Source of the DNA: Sanguibacter keddieii
Lineage (GTDB): Bacteria > Actinomycetota > Actinomycetes > Actinomycetales > Actinomycetaceae
NCBI RefSeq assembly: GCF_001064145.1
Contig: NZ_JVOJ01000032.1
Coordinates: forward strand, 82,927-146,926
DNA length: 64,000 nucleotides
Direction: 5' to 3'
Each line of letters starts with the position of its first letter. The first letter of the stretch is position 1. Under the pieces are notes generated by a model, which saw nothing but the letters and a program-made list of their open reading frames with translations, ran no database searches and was not told where the DNA came from. Below, piece after piece: positions 1 to 8,615 of this stretch. Both the position numbers and the translations under genes were made by a program.

Positions 1-746
1 ATCGCTTCGCTGAGCCCTCGACGACGGGCACGACCGAGTGGGCGGGGCTGGGCCTGCTCGTCATCATGATCGTGTGGCCCGGTGCCCCGATCCTCGTGCG
101 CATGACCTGCGCGATCGTCTTCGCGTTCGTGGGCACGATGGTGTTTTTCGCGCTGCTGCGCCGCGTCTCCCTGCGCTCCTCGCTGCTCGTGCCGATCATG
201 GGCATGATGCTCGGCGCGGTTGTCTCCGCGATCTCGACGTTCCTGGCGCTCGAGACGAACACCCTGCAGAGCGTGTCCGTCTGGTTCCAGGGGTCCTTCA
301 CGTCGGTCTACGAGGGCCAGTACGAGGTCCTCTGGATCGTCACCGTCGTCGTCGCGGTCGTGTTCATCATGGCGGACCGGCTGACGGCCGTGTCCCTCGG
401 CGAGGACATCGCGATCTCCCTCGGCGTCAACTACCACCGCATGGTCCTCATCGCGACGGGGCTCGTGGCCGTGGCGACCGGCGTCGTCACCGTCGTCGTC
501 GGATCGCTTCCCTTCCTGGGCCTCATCGTCCCCAACCTCGTGTCCATGTCGATGGGTGACAACCTGCGCACGAACCTCCCCTGGGTATGCCTGGCGGGCA
601 TCGCCCTGGTCACGGTCACAGATCTGCTGGCACGCACAATCATCTCCCCCTTCGAGATGCCCGTGTCGGTCATCCTGGGTGTCCTCGGAGCCTTCGTCTT
701 CATCGCGCTCGTGCTGCGCCAGGCCAGGAAGGGAGCCGTCCTGTGA
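1..746 (+). CDS. Siderophore ABC importer permease, first subunit (5' truncated)
   Basis: Inner-membrane permease of a FecCD/BtuC-type importer for ferric siderophores. The frame is open to the first base of the window, so the N-terminus lies outside; about 247 residues remain. Hydrophobic helices run along the whole length. The coupling region FLGLIVPNLV followed by GDNLR is typical of the YclN/CeuB branch that takes up catecholate siderophores such as petrobactin or enterobactin. The stop codon overlaps the GTG start of the second permease (GTGA), and that gene overlaps the ATPase the same way, so the three form a tight operon. The substrate-binding lipoprotein is not in the window and is probably upstream. 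The family assignment is firm; the substrate is inferred. Confidence 0.88.
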   Translation, partial: RFAEPSTTGTTEWAGLGLLVIMIVWPGAPILVRMTCAIVFAFVGTMVFFALLRRVSLRSSLLVPIMGMMLGAVVSAISTFLALETNTLQSVSVWFQGSFTSVYEGQYEVLWIVTVVVAVVFIMADRLTAVSLGEDIAISLGVNYHRMVLIATGLVAVATGVVTVVVGSLPFLGLIVPNLVSMSMGDNLRTNLPWVCLAGIALVTVTDLLARTIISPFEMPVSVILGVLGAFVFIALVLRQARKGAVL

Positions 747-1828
747 GCGTCATGACTTCCCCCGCGCAACGCGAGGCTGCCTCCCCGGTCCCCGCCCCGG
801 CCTCGTCCGTGCCCACGAAGCGCCCCGCCCGACGCACGGGCGCGTTCACGTCCCCGGCCGCCCGGCGCCGCTGGTGGATCATCTTCGGTCTCGTGTGCGC
901 AGTGGCGATCCTCGCCTGCATCGGCCTCCTGACGTGGAAGAACCCCGCACAGTTCGGCACCCCGGTGTTCTGGAGGCTCGCCCGCCGGCGCGCCTTCGCG
1001 GTCCTCGCGATCGCCATCGTCGCGGTATGCCAGGGCATGGCGACGGTCGCCTTCCAGACGGTGGCGAACAACCGCATCATCACGCCCTCGATCCTTGGTT
1101 TCGAGTCCCTGTACCGGGCGATCCACACCTCCACGATCTTCTTCCTGGGCGTCGCCGGCCTCAACGCGTCGGCGACGGTCGGCAACTTCGTCGGGCAGCT
1201 CGCCCTCATGATCGCCCTGACCCTCGCGCTCTACTCGTGGCTGCTCACCTCGCAGCGCGCCTCGATGCACGCGATGCTCCTCATCGGCGTCATGCTGGGC
1301 GCTGGCCTCGGTTCGATTTCCACCTTCATGCAGAGGCTGCTCACTCCCTCGGAGTTCGACGTGCTCACGGCGCGCCTTTTCGGGTCGATCGCGAACGCCC
1401 AGAAGGAGTATTTCCCGATCGCGGTCCCCCTCGTCGCAGCCGCAGCCATCGCCCTCGTGTTGCTCACGCGCCAGCTGTCGGTGCTCTCACTCGGCCGCGA
1501 GACGGCCACCAACCTGGGCCTGAACCATCGCCGCACGTCCGTGCTCGTCCTCGTCCTGGTGTCGATCCTCATGGCCACGTCGACCGCCCTCGTGGGTCCC
1601 ATGACGTTCCTCGGGTTCCTCGTGGCGACGCTGGCCTACCAGTTCTCGGACACGCACGACCACCGCTACATCTTCGCGATGTCCGTCGCCCTGGGTGCCG
1701 CGATCCTGGCCAGCGCGTACTTCGTCATGAATCACGTGTTCAACACGCAGGGCGTCGTCTCCATCATCATCGAGTTCGTCGGCGGGCTCGCGTTCATCGT
1801 CACTATTTTGCGGAAGGGCCGCCTGTGA
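743..1828 (+). CDS. Siderophore ABC importer permease, second subunit
   Basis: Second FecCD-type permease, 361 residues from the GTG that overlaps the previous stop codon; the longer open frame upstream would lie inside the first permease and is rejected. The first 45 residues or so are polar and rich in Pro, Ala and Arg, an unusual cytoplasmic extension before the first membrane helix (WWIIFGLVCAVAIL). The late motif GPMTFLGFLVATLAYQF matches the YclO/CeuC branch, which pairs with YclN-type permeases as a heterodimer. The stop codon overlaps the ATPase start. Function is well supported; substrate specificity is inferred from family resemblance only. Confidence 0.88.
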   Translation: MSVMTSPAQREAASPVPAPASSVPTKRPARRTGAFTSPAARRRWWIIFGLVCAVAILACIGLLTWKNPAQFGTPVFWRLARRRAFAVLAIAIVAVCQGMATVAFQTVANNRIITPSILGFESLYRAIHTSTIFFLGVAGLNASATVGNFVGQLALMIALTLALYSWLLTSQRASMHAMLLIGVMLGAGLGSISTFMQRLLTPSEFDVLTARLFGSIANAQKEYFPIAVPLVAAAAIALVLLTRQLSVLSLGRETATNLGLNHRRTSVLVLVLVSILMATSTALVGPMTFLGFLVATLAYQFSDTHDHRYIFAMSVALGAAILASAYFVMNHVFNTQGVVSIIIEFVGGLAFIVTILRKGRL

Positions 1829-2580
1829 TCTCCATCAATTCCGTCGTCAAGCAGTACTCGCCGTCAGTGCGCATCGGCGAGGTCTCCCTCGACATCCCCA
1901 CGGGCGGCATCACGGCTCTCGTGGGCCCCAACGGCGCGGGCAAGTCCACGATCCTCACCATGATCGGGCGCCTCCTCGGCATCGACGAGGGCACGATCGA
2001 GGTCGGCGGCCTCAACGTCGCGACGACAAAGTCCTCCGAGCTGGCGCACACCCTGTCGATCCTGCGCCAAGAGAACCACTTCATTTCGCGCCTCACGGTG
2101 CGTCAGCTGGTGGGTTTCGGGCGCTTCCCGCACTCGAAGGGACGCCTGAGCGCGCAGGATGAGGCGATCATCGACCGCTACATCGGCTTCCTCGACCTGG
2201 AGGAGCTGGAGGGTCGCTACCTGGATCAGCTCTCGGGCGGCCAGCGTCAGCGCGCCTACGTCGCCATGGTGCTCGCCCAGGAGACGGAGTACGTCCTGCT
2301 GGACGAGCCCCTCAACAACCTGGACATCGCGCGCAGCGTCGAGATGATGCGGATGCTGGAGCGGGCGGCCCGCGAGTTTTCGCGCACGATCGTCATCGTC
2401 CTGCACGACATCAACTTCGCGGCGCGCTACGCCTCCCAGATCTGCGCGCTCAAGGATGGAAAGGTCGCCTTCATGGGCACGCCCGAGGAGATCATGCGCG
2501 ACGAGGTCCTCACCGACATCTTCGACACCCCCGTCACCGTCGTGCCGGGCCCCAACGGCCCGCTCGCCTGCTACTTCTGA
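1825..2580 (+). CDS. Siderophore ABC importer ATPase
   Basis: ATP-binding subunit of the siderophore importer, 251 residues. It shows Walker A GPNGAGKST (about residues 34-42), the signature LSGGQRQR, Walker B YVLLDEP and the switch histidine in VLHDINFAARY. Length and motifs fit the FepC/YclP family, which energises uptake of ferric catecholates. The chosen GTG overlaps the stop of the second permease (GTGA), giving translational coupling across all three genes; the same frame is open far upstream but runs through the permease genes. No convincing terminator follows; the next gene begins 134 bp downstream and may have its own promoter. Confidence 0.9.
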   Translation: MISINSVVKQYSPSVRIGEVSLDIPTGGITALVGPNGAGKSTILTMIGRLLGIDEGTIEVGGLNVATTKSSELAHTLSILRQENHFISRLTVRQLVGFGRFPHSKGRLSAQDEAIIDRYIGFLDLEELEGRYLDQLSGGQRQRAYVAMVLAQETEYVLLDEPLNNLDIARSVEMMRMLERAAREFSRTIVIVLHDINFAARYASQICALKDGKVAFMGTPEEIMRDEVLTDIFDTPVTVVPGPNGPLACYF

Positions 2581-2652
2581 GCGGGGCTGGCTCGGGCGCG
2601 CGGCTTGGCCGCCGCTCGCCACTGCGTTCGCGGCGACGAGGCCGGGGCCGGG

Positions 2653-2658
2653 TAGAAT
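2653..2658 (+). promoter_or_regulatory. Candidate -10 box for the small membrane protein gene
   Basis: TAGAAT lies 56 nt before the GTG of the next gene. No good -35 box is visible, so this is a weak call based on the -10 match alone. Confidence 0.35.
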
Positions 2659-2714
2659 GGGCGCGCGGCCCTTCGTGAAACGGCCGTGAAACGCTTATCT
2701 TTCGAGGGGTTCCC

Positions 2715-3071
2715 GTGCACGTCGGACTGATCGCCGCCTTCCTGATTCTCGCCGTCGCTCTCATCGCGGGTGGCCTCTACCTGTTTGCCTCGGGCCTGAC
2801 CGCGCGCGCCGGCGTGTGCCGCCCTCCCCTGGGGCTGCGCCTGGCGGGCGTCGAGCCCGCCACCGAGGCGTGGGAGCGCGCCCACCGCGCCGCGTGGCCC
2901 ATCCTCTTCGGCGGCGGCGTCCTGGGCACCGCCCACGGAATCGCACTGGCGGCCACCACCCTCATGGACGCGCGCATCTCCGTGCCCATCGTCTTCATCG
3001 TCTCTGGGCTCATCGTCGAGGCCGGCCTCTGGCTGGTCGCACAGGGCGCCGGCAAGGCGTCAATGAAGTAA
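2715..3071 (+). CDS. Small integral membrane protein, SdpI-like
   Basis: A 118-residue protein with an N-terminal membrane helix and two or three more hydrophobic stretches. The middle segment, with a short loop and then WERAHRAAWPILFGGG, resembles the conserved part of the SdpI immunity/permease family (a Trp-x-x-x-His/Asn stretch before a helix). The GTG start is preceded by GAGGGG at good spacing. It stands alone between the siderophore importer and the convergent cupin gene. SdpI family members protect against membrane-active toxins in Bacillus, but similarity here is short and the role is not established. Confidence 0.5.
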   Translation: MHVGLIAAFLILAVALIAGGLYLFASGLTARAGVCRPPLGLRLAGVEPATEAWERAHRAAWPILFGGGVLGTAHGIALAATTLMDARISVPIVFIVSGLIVEAGLWLVAQGAGKASMK

Positions 3072-3095
3072 CGCCCCGCGCGGATACGACAAACG

Positions 3096-3135
3096 GGCCC
3101 CGGCCTCGTGCATCACCTCACGAGGACGGGGCCCG
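3096..3135. terminator. Bidirectional terminator between convergent genes
   Basis: A 16-bp stem with one mismatch and an 8-base loop lies between two convergent genes. Both arms contain a CCTCGTG/CACGAGG core, the motif that recurs in other terminators of this window. No long T-run follows on either side. Confidence 0.7.
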
Positions 3136-3152
3136 CCGCACAGTGTCGGGCC

Positions 3153-3524
3153 TCAGGCCTTGGGGCGCTCGCGGCGATCCAGCATGTACAGGGCCAGCTT
3201 CGAGGGCTCAAGCGCGCGCACGGCGTGCGGCAGGCGCGTGCCGAAGTGGATGACGTCGCCGGGCTTGAGGACGACGGTGCGACCGTCGGCCTCGATCTCG
3301 AGAGCACCCTCAAGGGTGTGGAGGATGACGGGCATCGCGGCGGTGTGCTCGCTGAGGATCTCGTCCTTGTCGAAACTGAAGAGGACCAGGCGCACGCCCT
3401 CGGCGTGCATGACGGTGCGCGAGACTGTGGCCTCCTCGTTGATCTGGATCATCGAGGCGATGTCCTGCAGGTCCGTCATGATCGGCGTGGGGACCTCGGT
3501 GTTCGATTCGGGCGACAGGCTCAT
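3153..3524 (-). CDS. Cupin-domain protein
   Basis: A 123-residue single-domain cupin. The beta-barrel motifs are recognisable: FSFDKDEILSEHTAAMPVILHTLEGALEIE for motif 1 would carry the metal ligands (E and H present), and a second motif GDVIHFGTRLPHAV holds another His. The frame opens further upstream, but the ATG at 3524 overlaps the stop of the methyltransferase (ATGA) and has AGGAGA before it. Coupled translation suggests that the two proteins work together. Small cupins can be isomerases, dioxygenases or sensors of small molecules; nothing here tells which. Confidence 0.75.
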   Translation of the reverse strand: MSLSPESNTEVPTPIMTDLQDIASMIQINEEATVSRTVMHAEGVRLVLFSFDKDEILSEHTAAMPVILHTLEGALEIEADGRTVVLKPGDVIHFGTRLPHAVRALEPSKLALYMLDRRERPKA

Positions 3525-4342
3525 TGGCTCTCCTTGGGTTTGCGCGCGACGATGGCGACGCCGCACAGGTGTCGGTCATATTTCTTAAACGTGCGCGCCA
3601 TCGTCGTGACGCGTTCACGCAGGTCTTTGTCCCGCGCGACGTTGCGCATGATGCGCAGCGCGCCGAGCGCTCCCTCGTCGGCGATCATGCGGCCGGGCTT
3701 GAGGAGGGCCATGGGGGCCGTGCGGGTCTCTTCCACGACGAGGCCGACATCTTCGAGCGCGCGCCTCCAGTCGGCGACGGTGAGGGGGCGGGCGTTGACG
3801 TTGATGGCGCGGGCCAGCGCCCGGCGGATCTCGGTGGCGGGTTCTTCCGGGATCGTGTCGGGGCGCATCGCCAGCTCGTGGATGACGTAGCGGCCGCCGG
3901 GACGCAGGATGCGCGCGGCCTCGCTCATGATGGCACGCTTGGCCTTCTCCCCCTGCATGGAGAGCATGGCTTCGCCGACGACGACGTCCGCGCTCTCGTC
4001 CGGCAGGCCGGTCTGCGCCGCGTCGGCGTTCACGCAGCGCCCCACGCCCGAGGCGATGGCGTCCACACGCGCGGAGGCGTTCGGATCGCGCTCCACGCCG
4101 ATGTAGGAGCCGGGGCCCACCCCAATAATCGCCGAGGCCGTGACGCCCAGGCCAGGCGCGAACTCGACGACGTCCGAACCGGGCAACACGGCACGCTTGA
4201 GCGCCCACGTGCTGAGGGCGAGGCCGCCGGGGCGCAGCACCGTCTTCCCGGCGCGTGCGAGGACCCAGTGGCCGGGCGCCTTCTCGACGGGCCGGTCGGC
4301 GAAGGGCAGGGCCTCCGCCAGCGATTCACTGTGAGTTGCCAT
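3521..4342 (-). CDS. Class I SAM-dependent methyltransferase
   Basis: A 273-residue methyltransferase. The SAM-binding motif I is VVEFAPGLGVTA, followed by an acidic residue in GVERD at the end of strand 2, the DESADVVVGEAML segment of motif IV, and ILRPGGRYVIHE, typical of small-molecule methyltransferases of the UbiE/arsenite-methylase superfamily. I chose ATG 4342 rather than the longer frame because a TATACT box ends 7 nt before it, the geometry of a leaderless transcript, and no ribosome site is seen. It is coupled to the cupin gene by an ATGA overlap. The substrate is unknown. Confidence 0.75.
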   Translation of the reverse strand: MATHSESLAEALPFADRPVEKAPGHWVLARAGKTVLRPGGLALSTWALKRAVLPGSDVVEFAPGLGVTASAIIGVGPGSYIGVERDPNASARVDAIASGVGRCVNADAAQTGLPDESADVVVGEAMLSMQGEKAKRAIMSEAARILRPGGRYVIHELAMRPDTIPEEPATEIRRALARAINVNARPLTVADWRRALEDVGLVVEETRTAPMALLKPGRMIADEGALGALRIMRNVARDKDLRERVTTMARTFKKYDRHLCGVAIVARKPKESQ

Positions 4343-4349
4343 ATACGCA

Positions 4350-4355
4350 AGTATA
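4350..4355 (-). promoter_or_regulatory. -10 box of a leaderless methyltransferase-cupin transcript
   Basis: TATACT on the minus strand ends 7 nt before ATG 4342, placing the expected start of transcription at or next to the start codon. No strong -35 box is seen. Confidence 0.6.
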
Positions 4356-4422
4356 GCGTTATCTATTTTGTTACGCAGGGCTATACCCACAGAAAATACG
4401 CCGACGGAGGCCCGATTCGCTC

Positions 4423-6096
4423 CTACAGGCCGATAATCTCGGCAAAAGCTCCCTTAATTGCCTCGAGGCGCTCGCGCGCCTGCTCCCAGGGCACCGGCTC
4501 GCCCTCGGTGACCGGCAGGATCACCTCGAGGTAGCACTTGAGCTTGGGCTCGGTGCCCGAGGGGCGCGCGATGACGCGGTCCCCCGCCTCGGTGAGCACC
4601 AGGACGCCGTCCGTGGGCGGCAGGCCACCGTACCCCTGCGACAGGTCCGAGACCTCGACGACGGGAGAACCGGCAAGAACGCTCGGCGGCTGGGCACGCA
4701 GGCGCGCCATGCCGCTCGCGATCTGCTCGATCTCCTCGACGCGGAAGGTCAGCGGCGAGCTCACGTGCAGGCCGTGCAGACGCGCCAGGCGCTCCAGCTC
4801 GTCCCACACGCTGCGTCCCTGCGCCTTGAGCGCGGCCACCAGGGAGGCGGCGACGACCGAGGTCGCGATACCGTCCTTGTCGCGCACATGGGCGGGGTCG
4901 GGGCAAAAGCCGATGGCCTCCTCGTAGCCGAAGCCGAGGCCCGGGGCGCGGGCGATCCACTTAAAGCCCGTGAGCGTCGTGTGATGCTCCAGGCCGTGGG
5001 CGCGGGCGATGCGCGAGAGCAGGCGCGAAGACACGATCGAGTTCGCGAGCGAGCCCTTCATGCCGCGCGAGGCCAGGAACTCACCCAGCAGCGAGCCGAT
5101 CTGGTCGCCGCTCAGCGGACGCCATCCCGTCTCCGAGGTGGGGTCGGGCACCGCGAGCGCGCAGCGGTCCGCGTCGGGGTCGACCGCGATGATGAGGTCG
5201 GCCCCCTGCTCGCGCGCCTGCTCGATCGCCATGTCGAGGGCGCCGGCCTCTTCGGGGTTGGGGAAGGGCACGGTCGGGAAGTCCGGATCGGGATCGGCCT
5301 GCGCCGCCACGAGGGAGACGTGAGAGAAACCGGCCTCAGACAGGACACGCGAGGTGATCGCAGCGCCCACGCCGTGCATGGCGGTGAGCACGATGCGCAG
5401 GTCCTCGCGCACCGAGGCCTCACCCGAGGCCAGGGCGGACGCGCAGGCCACGTACTCCTCGCGCGGATCCACGGCCTCAACAAGGTCGTCGCTCATCGGG
5501 ACCTCGTCCGCGGGCGGGGCAGCCTCGATGGCCGCCGCGATCTCCGCGTCGAAGGGCGGGACGATCTGGACGCCGCGCCCGTCGCCCTGCGCGACGGTGC
5601 CGCCCAGGTAGACCTTGTAGCCATTGTCCGGGGCGGGGTTGTGGGAGGCGGTCACCATGACGCCCGCGTCCGCATCGTAGTGGCGCACCGCGAAGGAGGT
5701 CAGCGGAGTCGGGTTGGCCTGGGGCAGCGCGAGGACACGCACGCCGGCGGCGGAGGCCACGCGGCAGGCAGCCGTGGCGAACTCGGAGGACCCGTAGCGG
5801 GCGTCGCAGCCAACCACCAGCGTGGGCGTGCCAGTTGCGTGGCGCTTGACAACCTCGCACAGGCCGGCGGTCGCGCGGATGACGACCGCGAGATTCATGC
5901 GCGACTCCCCCGGACCCACGACGCCTCGCAGGCCGGCTGTGCCGAACTGGAGGGGGCCGTTCATGGCCGCACCCACGCGGGCCACCGCCTCCTCGTCGCC
6001 ACGCTGTGCGGCCTCAATGTCGGCGCTCAGGGCCGAGGCTGTGGCGGGGTCAGGGTCGTGGCTCGCCCACTGGCGGGCGCGCTCGAGCAGCTCCAT
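4423..6096 (-). CDS. Phospho-sugar mutase, PGM2-like (candidate phosphopentomutase)
   Basis: A 557-residue alpha-D-phosphohexomutase. It has the phosphoserine loop VTASHNPAPDNGYK, the metal-binding loop DPDADRCA, the sugar-specificity loop GYEEAIGF and the phosphate-binding tail RPSGTEPKLKCYLE. The EEAIGF form is that of the PGM2 branch, whose human member prefers pentose phosphates. It is the last gene of the nucleoside block, 5 nt after deoC, and no deoB-type phosphopentomutase is present. I therefore infer that it converts (deoxy)ribose 1-phosphate, released by the phosphorylases, into the 5-phosphate used by DeoC. The family is certain; the pentose preference is inference. A GGAGG site precedes the ATG. 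Confidence 0.9.
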   Translation of the reverse strand: MELLERARQWASHDPDPATASALSADIEAAQRGDEEAVARVGAAMNGPLQFGTAGLRGVVGPGESRMNLAVVIRATAGLCEVVKRHATGTPTLVVGCDARYGSSEFATAACRVASAAGVRVLALPQANPTPLTSFAVRHYDADAGVMVTASHNPAPDNGYKVYLGGTVAQGDGRGVQIVPPFDAEIAAAIEAAPPADEVPMSDDLVEAVDPREEYVACASALASGEASVREDLRIVLTAMHGVGAAITSRVLSEAGFSHVSLVAAQADPDPDFPTVPFPNPEEAGALDMAIEQAREQGADLIIAVDPDADRCALAVPDPTSETGWRPLSGDQIGSLLGEFLASRGMKGSLANSIVSSRLLSRIARAHGLEHHTTLTGFKWIARAPGLGFGYEEAIGFCPDPAHVRDKDGIATSVVAASLVAALKAQGRSVWDELERLARLHGLHVSSPLTFRVEEIEQIASGMARLRAQPPSVLAGSPVVEVSDLSQGYGGLPPTDGVLVLTEAGDRVIARPSGTEPKLKCYLEVILPVTEGEPVPWEQARERLEAIKGAFAEIIGL

Positions 6097-6101
6097 CGTC
6101 T

Positions 6102-6755
6102 TTAGTCCTCCAGTCCCGCCAGGATAGCGTTGGTTGCAGACACTCCCAGGCGGGAGGCACCGGCCTCAATCATTGCCAGGGCGCTCTGCGCGTCTCGGAT
6201 GCCGCCCGAGGCCTTGACCCCCAGGGCGTCGCCGACCGTGGCGCGCATGAGCGCGACCGCGTGGGTCGAGGCGCCGCCCGCGGGATGGAAACCCGTCGAG
6301 GTCTTGACGAAGTCCGCGCCCGCCGCCATCGAGGCCGTGCAGGCGGCGACGATCTCGTCGTCCGTCAGAGCGGCGGACTCGATGATGACCTTGAGGATGC
6401 GCGGGGCGGGGACGACGCGGCGCACGGCCGCGATCTCCTCCTCGAGCTCACGAAGGCGCGAGTCCTTGAGCAACTCGATGTTGATGACCATGTCGATCTC
6501 GTCCGCACCGTCGGCGACGGCCTGGGCGGCCTCGAAAGCCTTGACCTGGGGCTTGACCGCACCCGACGGGAAGCCGACCACGCAGGCGACCTTCAGGCCC
6601 TCGGGAACGTCCAGGGGCAGCATCGAGGGGGACACGCACACCGAGAAGGTGCCGGCCGCGGCACCCTCCTCGACGATGCGGGCAACGTCCGCCCGGGTGG
6701 CCTCGGGCTTGAGGATCGTGTGGTCGATCATCGCGGCCACATCACGCTTGTTCAT
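6102..6755 (-). CDS. deoC: Deoxyribose-phosphate aldolase
   Basis: Splits 2-deoxyribose 5-phosphate into glyceraldehyde 3-phosphate and acetaldehyde, the last step of deoxynucleoside breakdown. The 217-residue protein starts [10 protein letters not shown], contains the Schiff-base lysine region in [10 protein letters not shown] (Lys in VKTSTGF) and ends with KASGGIRD, all hallmarks of DeoC. The longer frame would begin inside the stop of the upstream phosphorylase; the ATG at 6755 with AAGAAAG seven bases upstream is preferred. It sits 20 nt downstream of deoD and 5 nt upstream of the mutase, so the three are one transcript. Confidence 0.95.
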   Translation of the reverse strand: MNKRDVAAMIDHTILKPEATRADVARIVEEGAAAGTFSVCVSPSMLPLDVPEGLKVACVVGFPSGAVKPQVKAFEAAQAVADGADEIDMVINIELLKDSRLRELEEEIAAVRRVVPAPRILKVIIESAALTDDEIVAACTASMAAGADFVKTSTGFHPAGGASTHAVALMRATVGDALGVKASGGIRDAQSALAMIEAGASRLGVSATNAILAGLED

Positions 6756-6775
6756 AAAACTACTTTCTTGTCGCA

Positions 6776-7483
6776 TCACAGCTGGGCCAGGGGCAGGGCC
6801 AGCTCCATCATGGTGGTAAAGGACGTCTGACGCGCCTGAGCGTCGGTGGCCTCGCCCGTGACCAGGGAGTCCGAGACCGTGAAGATACCCACGGCCTCGA
6901 CGCCCGCGTGGGCGGCGGTCGCGTACAGACCCGCGGACTCCATCTCGACCGCGAGCACGCCCATGCGCTGCCAGGCCTCGTTGAAGGTCGGGTTCGCGTT
7001 GTAGAACGTGTCAGAGGAGAGGATGTTGCCTACGTGGATAGGAACGCCCGCCTCGCGGGCGCGGCGCACCACATCGTCAATGAGGCGGAAGGAACCGATC
7101 GGGGCGTAGGAGCCGGGGATCTGGTACTGATCGAGGAACGCCGAGTTCGAGCACGCGGCCTGGGCGACCACGACGTCGTACAGGTTGACGTCTGGCTGCA
7201 GAGCGCCGCACGTGCCCACGCGCACGAGGCGCGTGCAGCCGAACTCGTGGATCAGCTCGTGGGCGTACAGCGAGATCGAGGGAATGCCCATGCCCGACCC
7301 CATCACGGATACCGGTGTGCCGCGGTAGGTGCCGGTGTAGCCCAGCATGTTGCGCACGGCGTTGAACTGCTGGGCGTCCTCCAGGAAGGTCTCGGCGATG
7401 AACTTCGCGCGCAGCGGGTCTCCGGGCAGGAGGATCGTCGGCGCGATGGGAGCGGTGGGGTTGATGTGCGGTGTCGAGCGCAT
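6776..7483 (-). CDS. deoD: Purine-nucleoside phosphorylase, DeoD type
   Basis: Phosphorolysis of purine (deoxy)nucleosides to free base and (deoxy)ribose 1-phosphate. The 235-residue length, the N-terminal [14 protein letters not shown], the GTCGALQ and the late [10 protein letters not shown] stretch identify the hexameric DeoD class (E. coli type) of the nucleoside phosphorylase-I family. The ATG at 7483 has a perfect AGGAGG; the longer frame lacks one. A 112-bp gap upstream, holding a candidate operator, separates it from the regulator gene, so deoD-deoC-mutase may also be driven from an internal promoter. Confidence 0.95.
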   Translation of the reverse strand: MRSTPHINPTAPIAPTILLPGDPLRAKFIAETFLEDAQQFNAVRNMLGYTGTYRGTPVSVMGSGMGIPSISLYAHELIHEFGCTRLVRVGTCGALQPDVNLYDVVVAQAACSNSAFLDQYQIPGSYAPIGSFRLIDDVVRRAREAGVPIHVGNILSSDTFYNANPTFNEAWQRMGVLAVEMESAGLYATAAHAGVEAVGIFTVSDSLVTGEATDAQARQTSFTTMMELALPLAQL

Positions 7484-7568
7484 GTGTCCTCCTGTGGTGT
7501 CGAGGAGCCCGGGGCTCCGTCGAGGCTTCATTACCCTTGTCGCAAGGCTATGCCGTGCAATTGAAATG

Positions 7569-7595
7569 TGTCAATGAGTGGTTTGACAAATGTTC
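7569..7595 (-). promoter_or_regulatory. Candidate operator/promoter upstream of deoD
   Basis: TGTCAA (7569-7574) and TTGACA (7583-7588) form an inverted repeat with an 8-bp spacer. Overlapping it, TGACAAATGTTC (7584-7595, plus strand) is identical to a 12-mer upstream of the Bmp lipoprotein gene. On the minus strand, TTGACA itself would serve as a -35 box, although the -10 box is poor. The site directly abuts the stop codon of the regulator gene. Confidence 0.55.
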
Positions 7596-8579
7596 TCATC
7601 CGCTTGGAGTGCTATCACGCACCCCGCGCGGGGTTGCCCCACGCGGCCGTTCCAGCAGCGCGAGAGCCAGGCCGTGGTCGACCACCAGATGCGTGGCCAA
7701 CCCCATGTGAAGCGCCGTGCCCAGCGCCTCCGCTTTCACACGCCCGCCGGCAACGAGCACCCGCACAGGGCGAGAGCGCAGCTCGTCGAGCGTAATGCCG
7801 ACCGTCCTGCGGTCGACCGACGCCAGGGCGACGTCGCCCTCGCGCGTGAAAAATCGCGAGCACGCGTCCCCGACCGCGTCGCGCATGAGCGCCTCCACCT
7901 CGTCGTCCTCGAGCTGTCCGAGGTTGAGTAATAGGGCCTCACGTCCGAGGGAGCCAACGGTAAACACCGCCACGTCCACCCCGCGCCCTTCCTCCAGGAT
8001 CCGCTCGATCGACCGGTCGCGGCGCACGATCGAGAGCATCGCGGTGTCCTGGAAAATGACGGGCAGCGGCAGGTAGCGCGGCTCCGCGCCGAAGGCCTCA
8101 CAAAAGGAACGCATGATCTCAAAATCGTGCGTCGCCCTCTCAGAGAAGGACGCCCCACCCTTGAGCTGGACGACGCGCACGCCCACGCGCGGGGCGCGGG
8201 TCAGGTGGGCTGCGAGCGCGCTCATCGTGCGCCCCCAGGAGATCCCGACGCTCATGCCGTCGCGCACGAGCTGAGTCACCACATCCGCACCGACGCGGCC
8301 GACCTGCTCGATGGCCCCGCCCTCGGTCATGTCGGGGCCGTGGGCGACGCGCGCGCAGGCCAGGCCGAAGCGCCTCTCCAGCCGCAGGGCGATCTCCGAG
8401 GCATCCTCGCGCGGGTCGTGGATCTCGATGGTCACGAAGCCTCGCTCGCGGCCGTGAGCGAGGAGTTTGGCGATCGTGGGGCGCGACAGGCCCATGCGGG
8501 TGGCGACCTCGGCCTGGCTGAGGCCGTGCTGGTAGTAGAGCTTGACCGCCTCGATCGACTGTTCGTCGCGCCGTTCCAC
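7596..8579 (-). CDS. SorC/DeoR-type sugar-phosphate-responsive transcriptional regulator
   Basis: A 327-residue regulator: N-terminal helix-turn-helix (YYQHGLSQAEVATRMGLSRP, residues about 15-34) and a C-terminal sugar-phosphate-binding domain of the SorC family (VGISWGRTMSALA and DVAVFTVGSLG). Bacillus subtilis DeoR, the repressor of dra-nupC-pdp, belongs to this family and responds to deoxyribose 5-phosphate. Its position between deoA and deoD makes it the obvious local regulator of nucleoside catabolism. The GTG start has AGGAGGA before it. The gene lies inside the operon it would control, giving autoregulation. Ligand and sites are inferred. Confidence 0.85.
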   Translation of the reverse strand: MERRDEQSIEAVKLYYQHGLSQAEVATRMGLSRPTIAKLLAHGRERGFVTIEIHDPREDASEIALRLERRFGLACARVAHGPDMTEGGAIEQVGRVGADVVTQLVRDGMSVGISWGRTMSALAAHLTRAPRVGVRVVQLKGGASFSERATHDFEIMRSFCEAFGAEPRYLPLPVIFQDTAMLSIVRRDRSIERILEEGRGVDVAVFTVGSLGREALLLNLGQLEDDEVEALMRDAVGDACSRFFTREGDVALASVDRRTVGITLDELRSRPVRVLVAGGRVKAEALGTALHMGLATHLVVDHGLALALLERPRGATPRGVRDSTPSG

Positions 8580-8615
8580 GATTCCTCCTCCCCGTGCGCT
8601 CGCCGCTGGCTGCCT

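Noticed and set aside
556-1824. Long N-terminal extension of the siderophore ATPase
   Set aside because: The frame is open across the permease genes but is not ABC-like there; the GTG at 1825 overlaps the upstream stop and begins the family's usual N-terminus.
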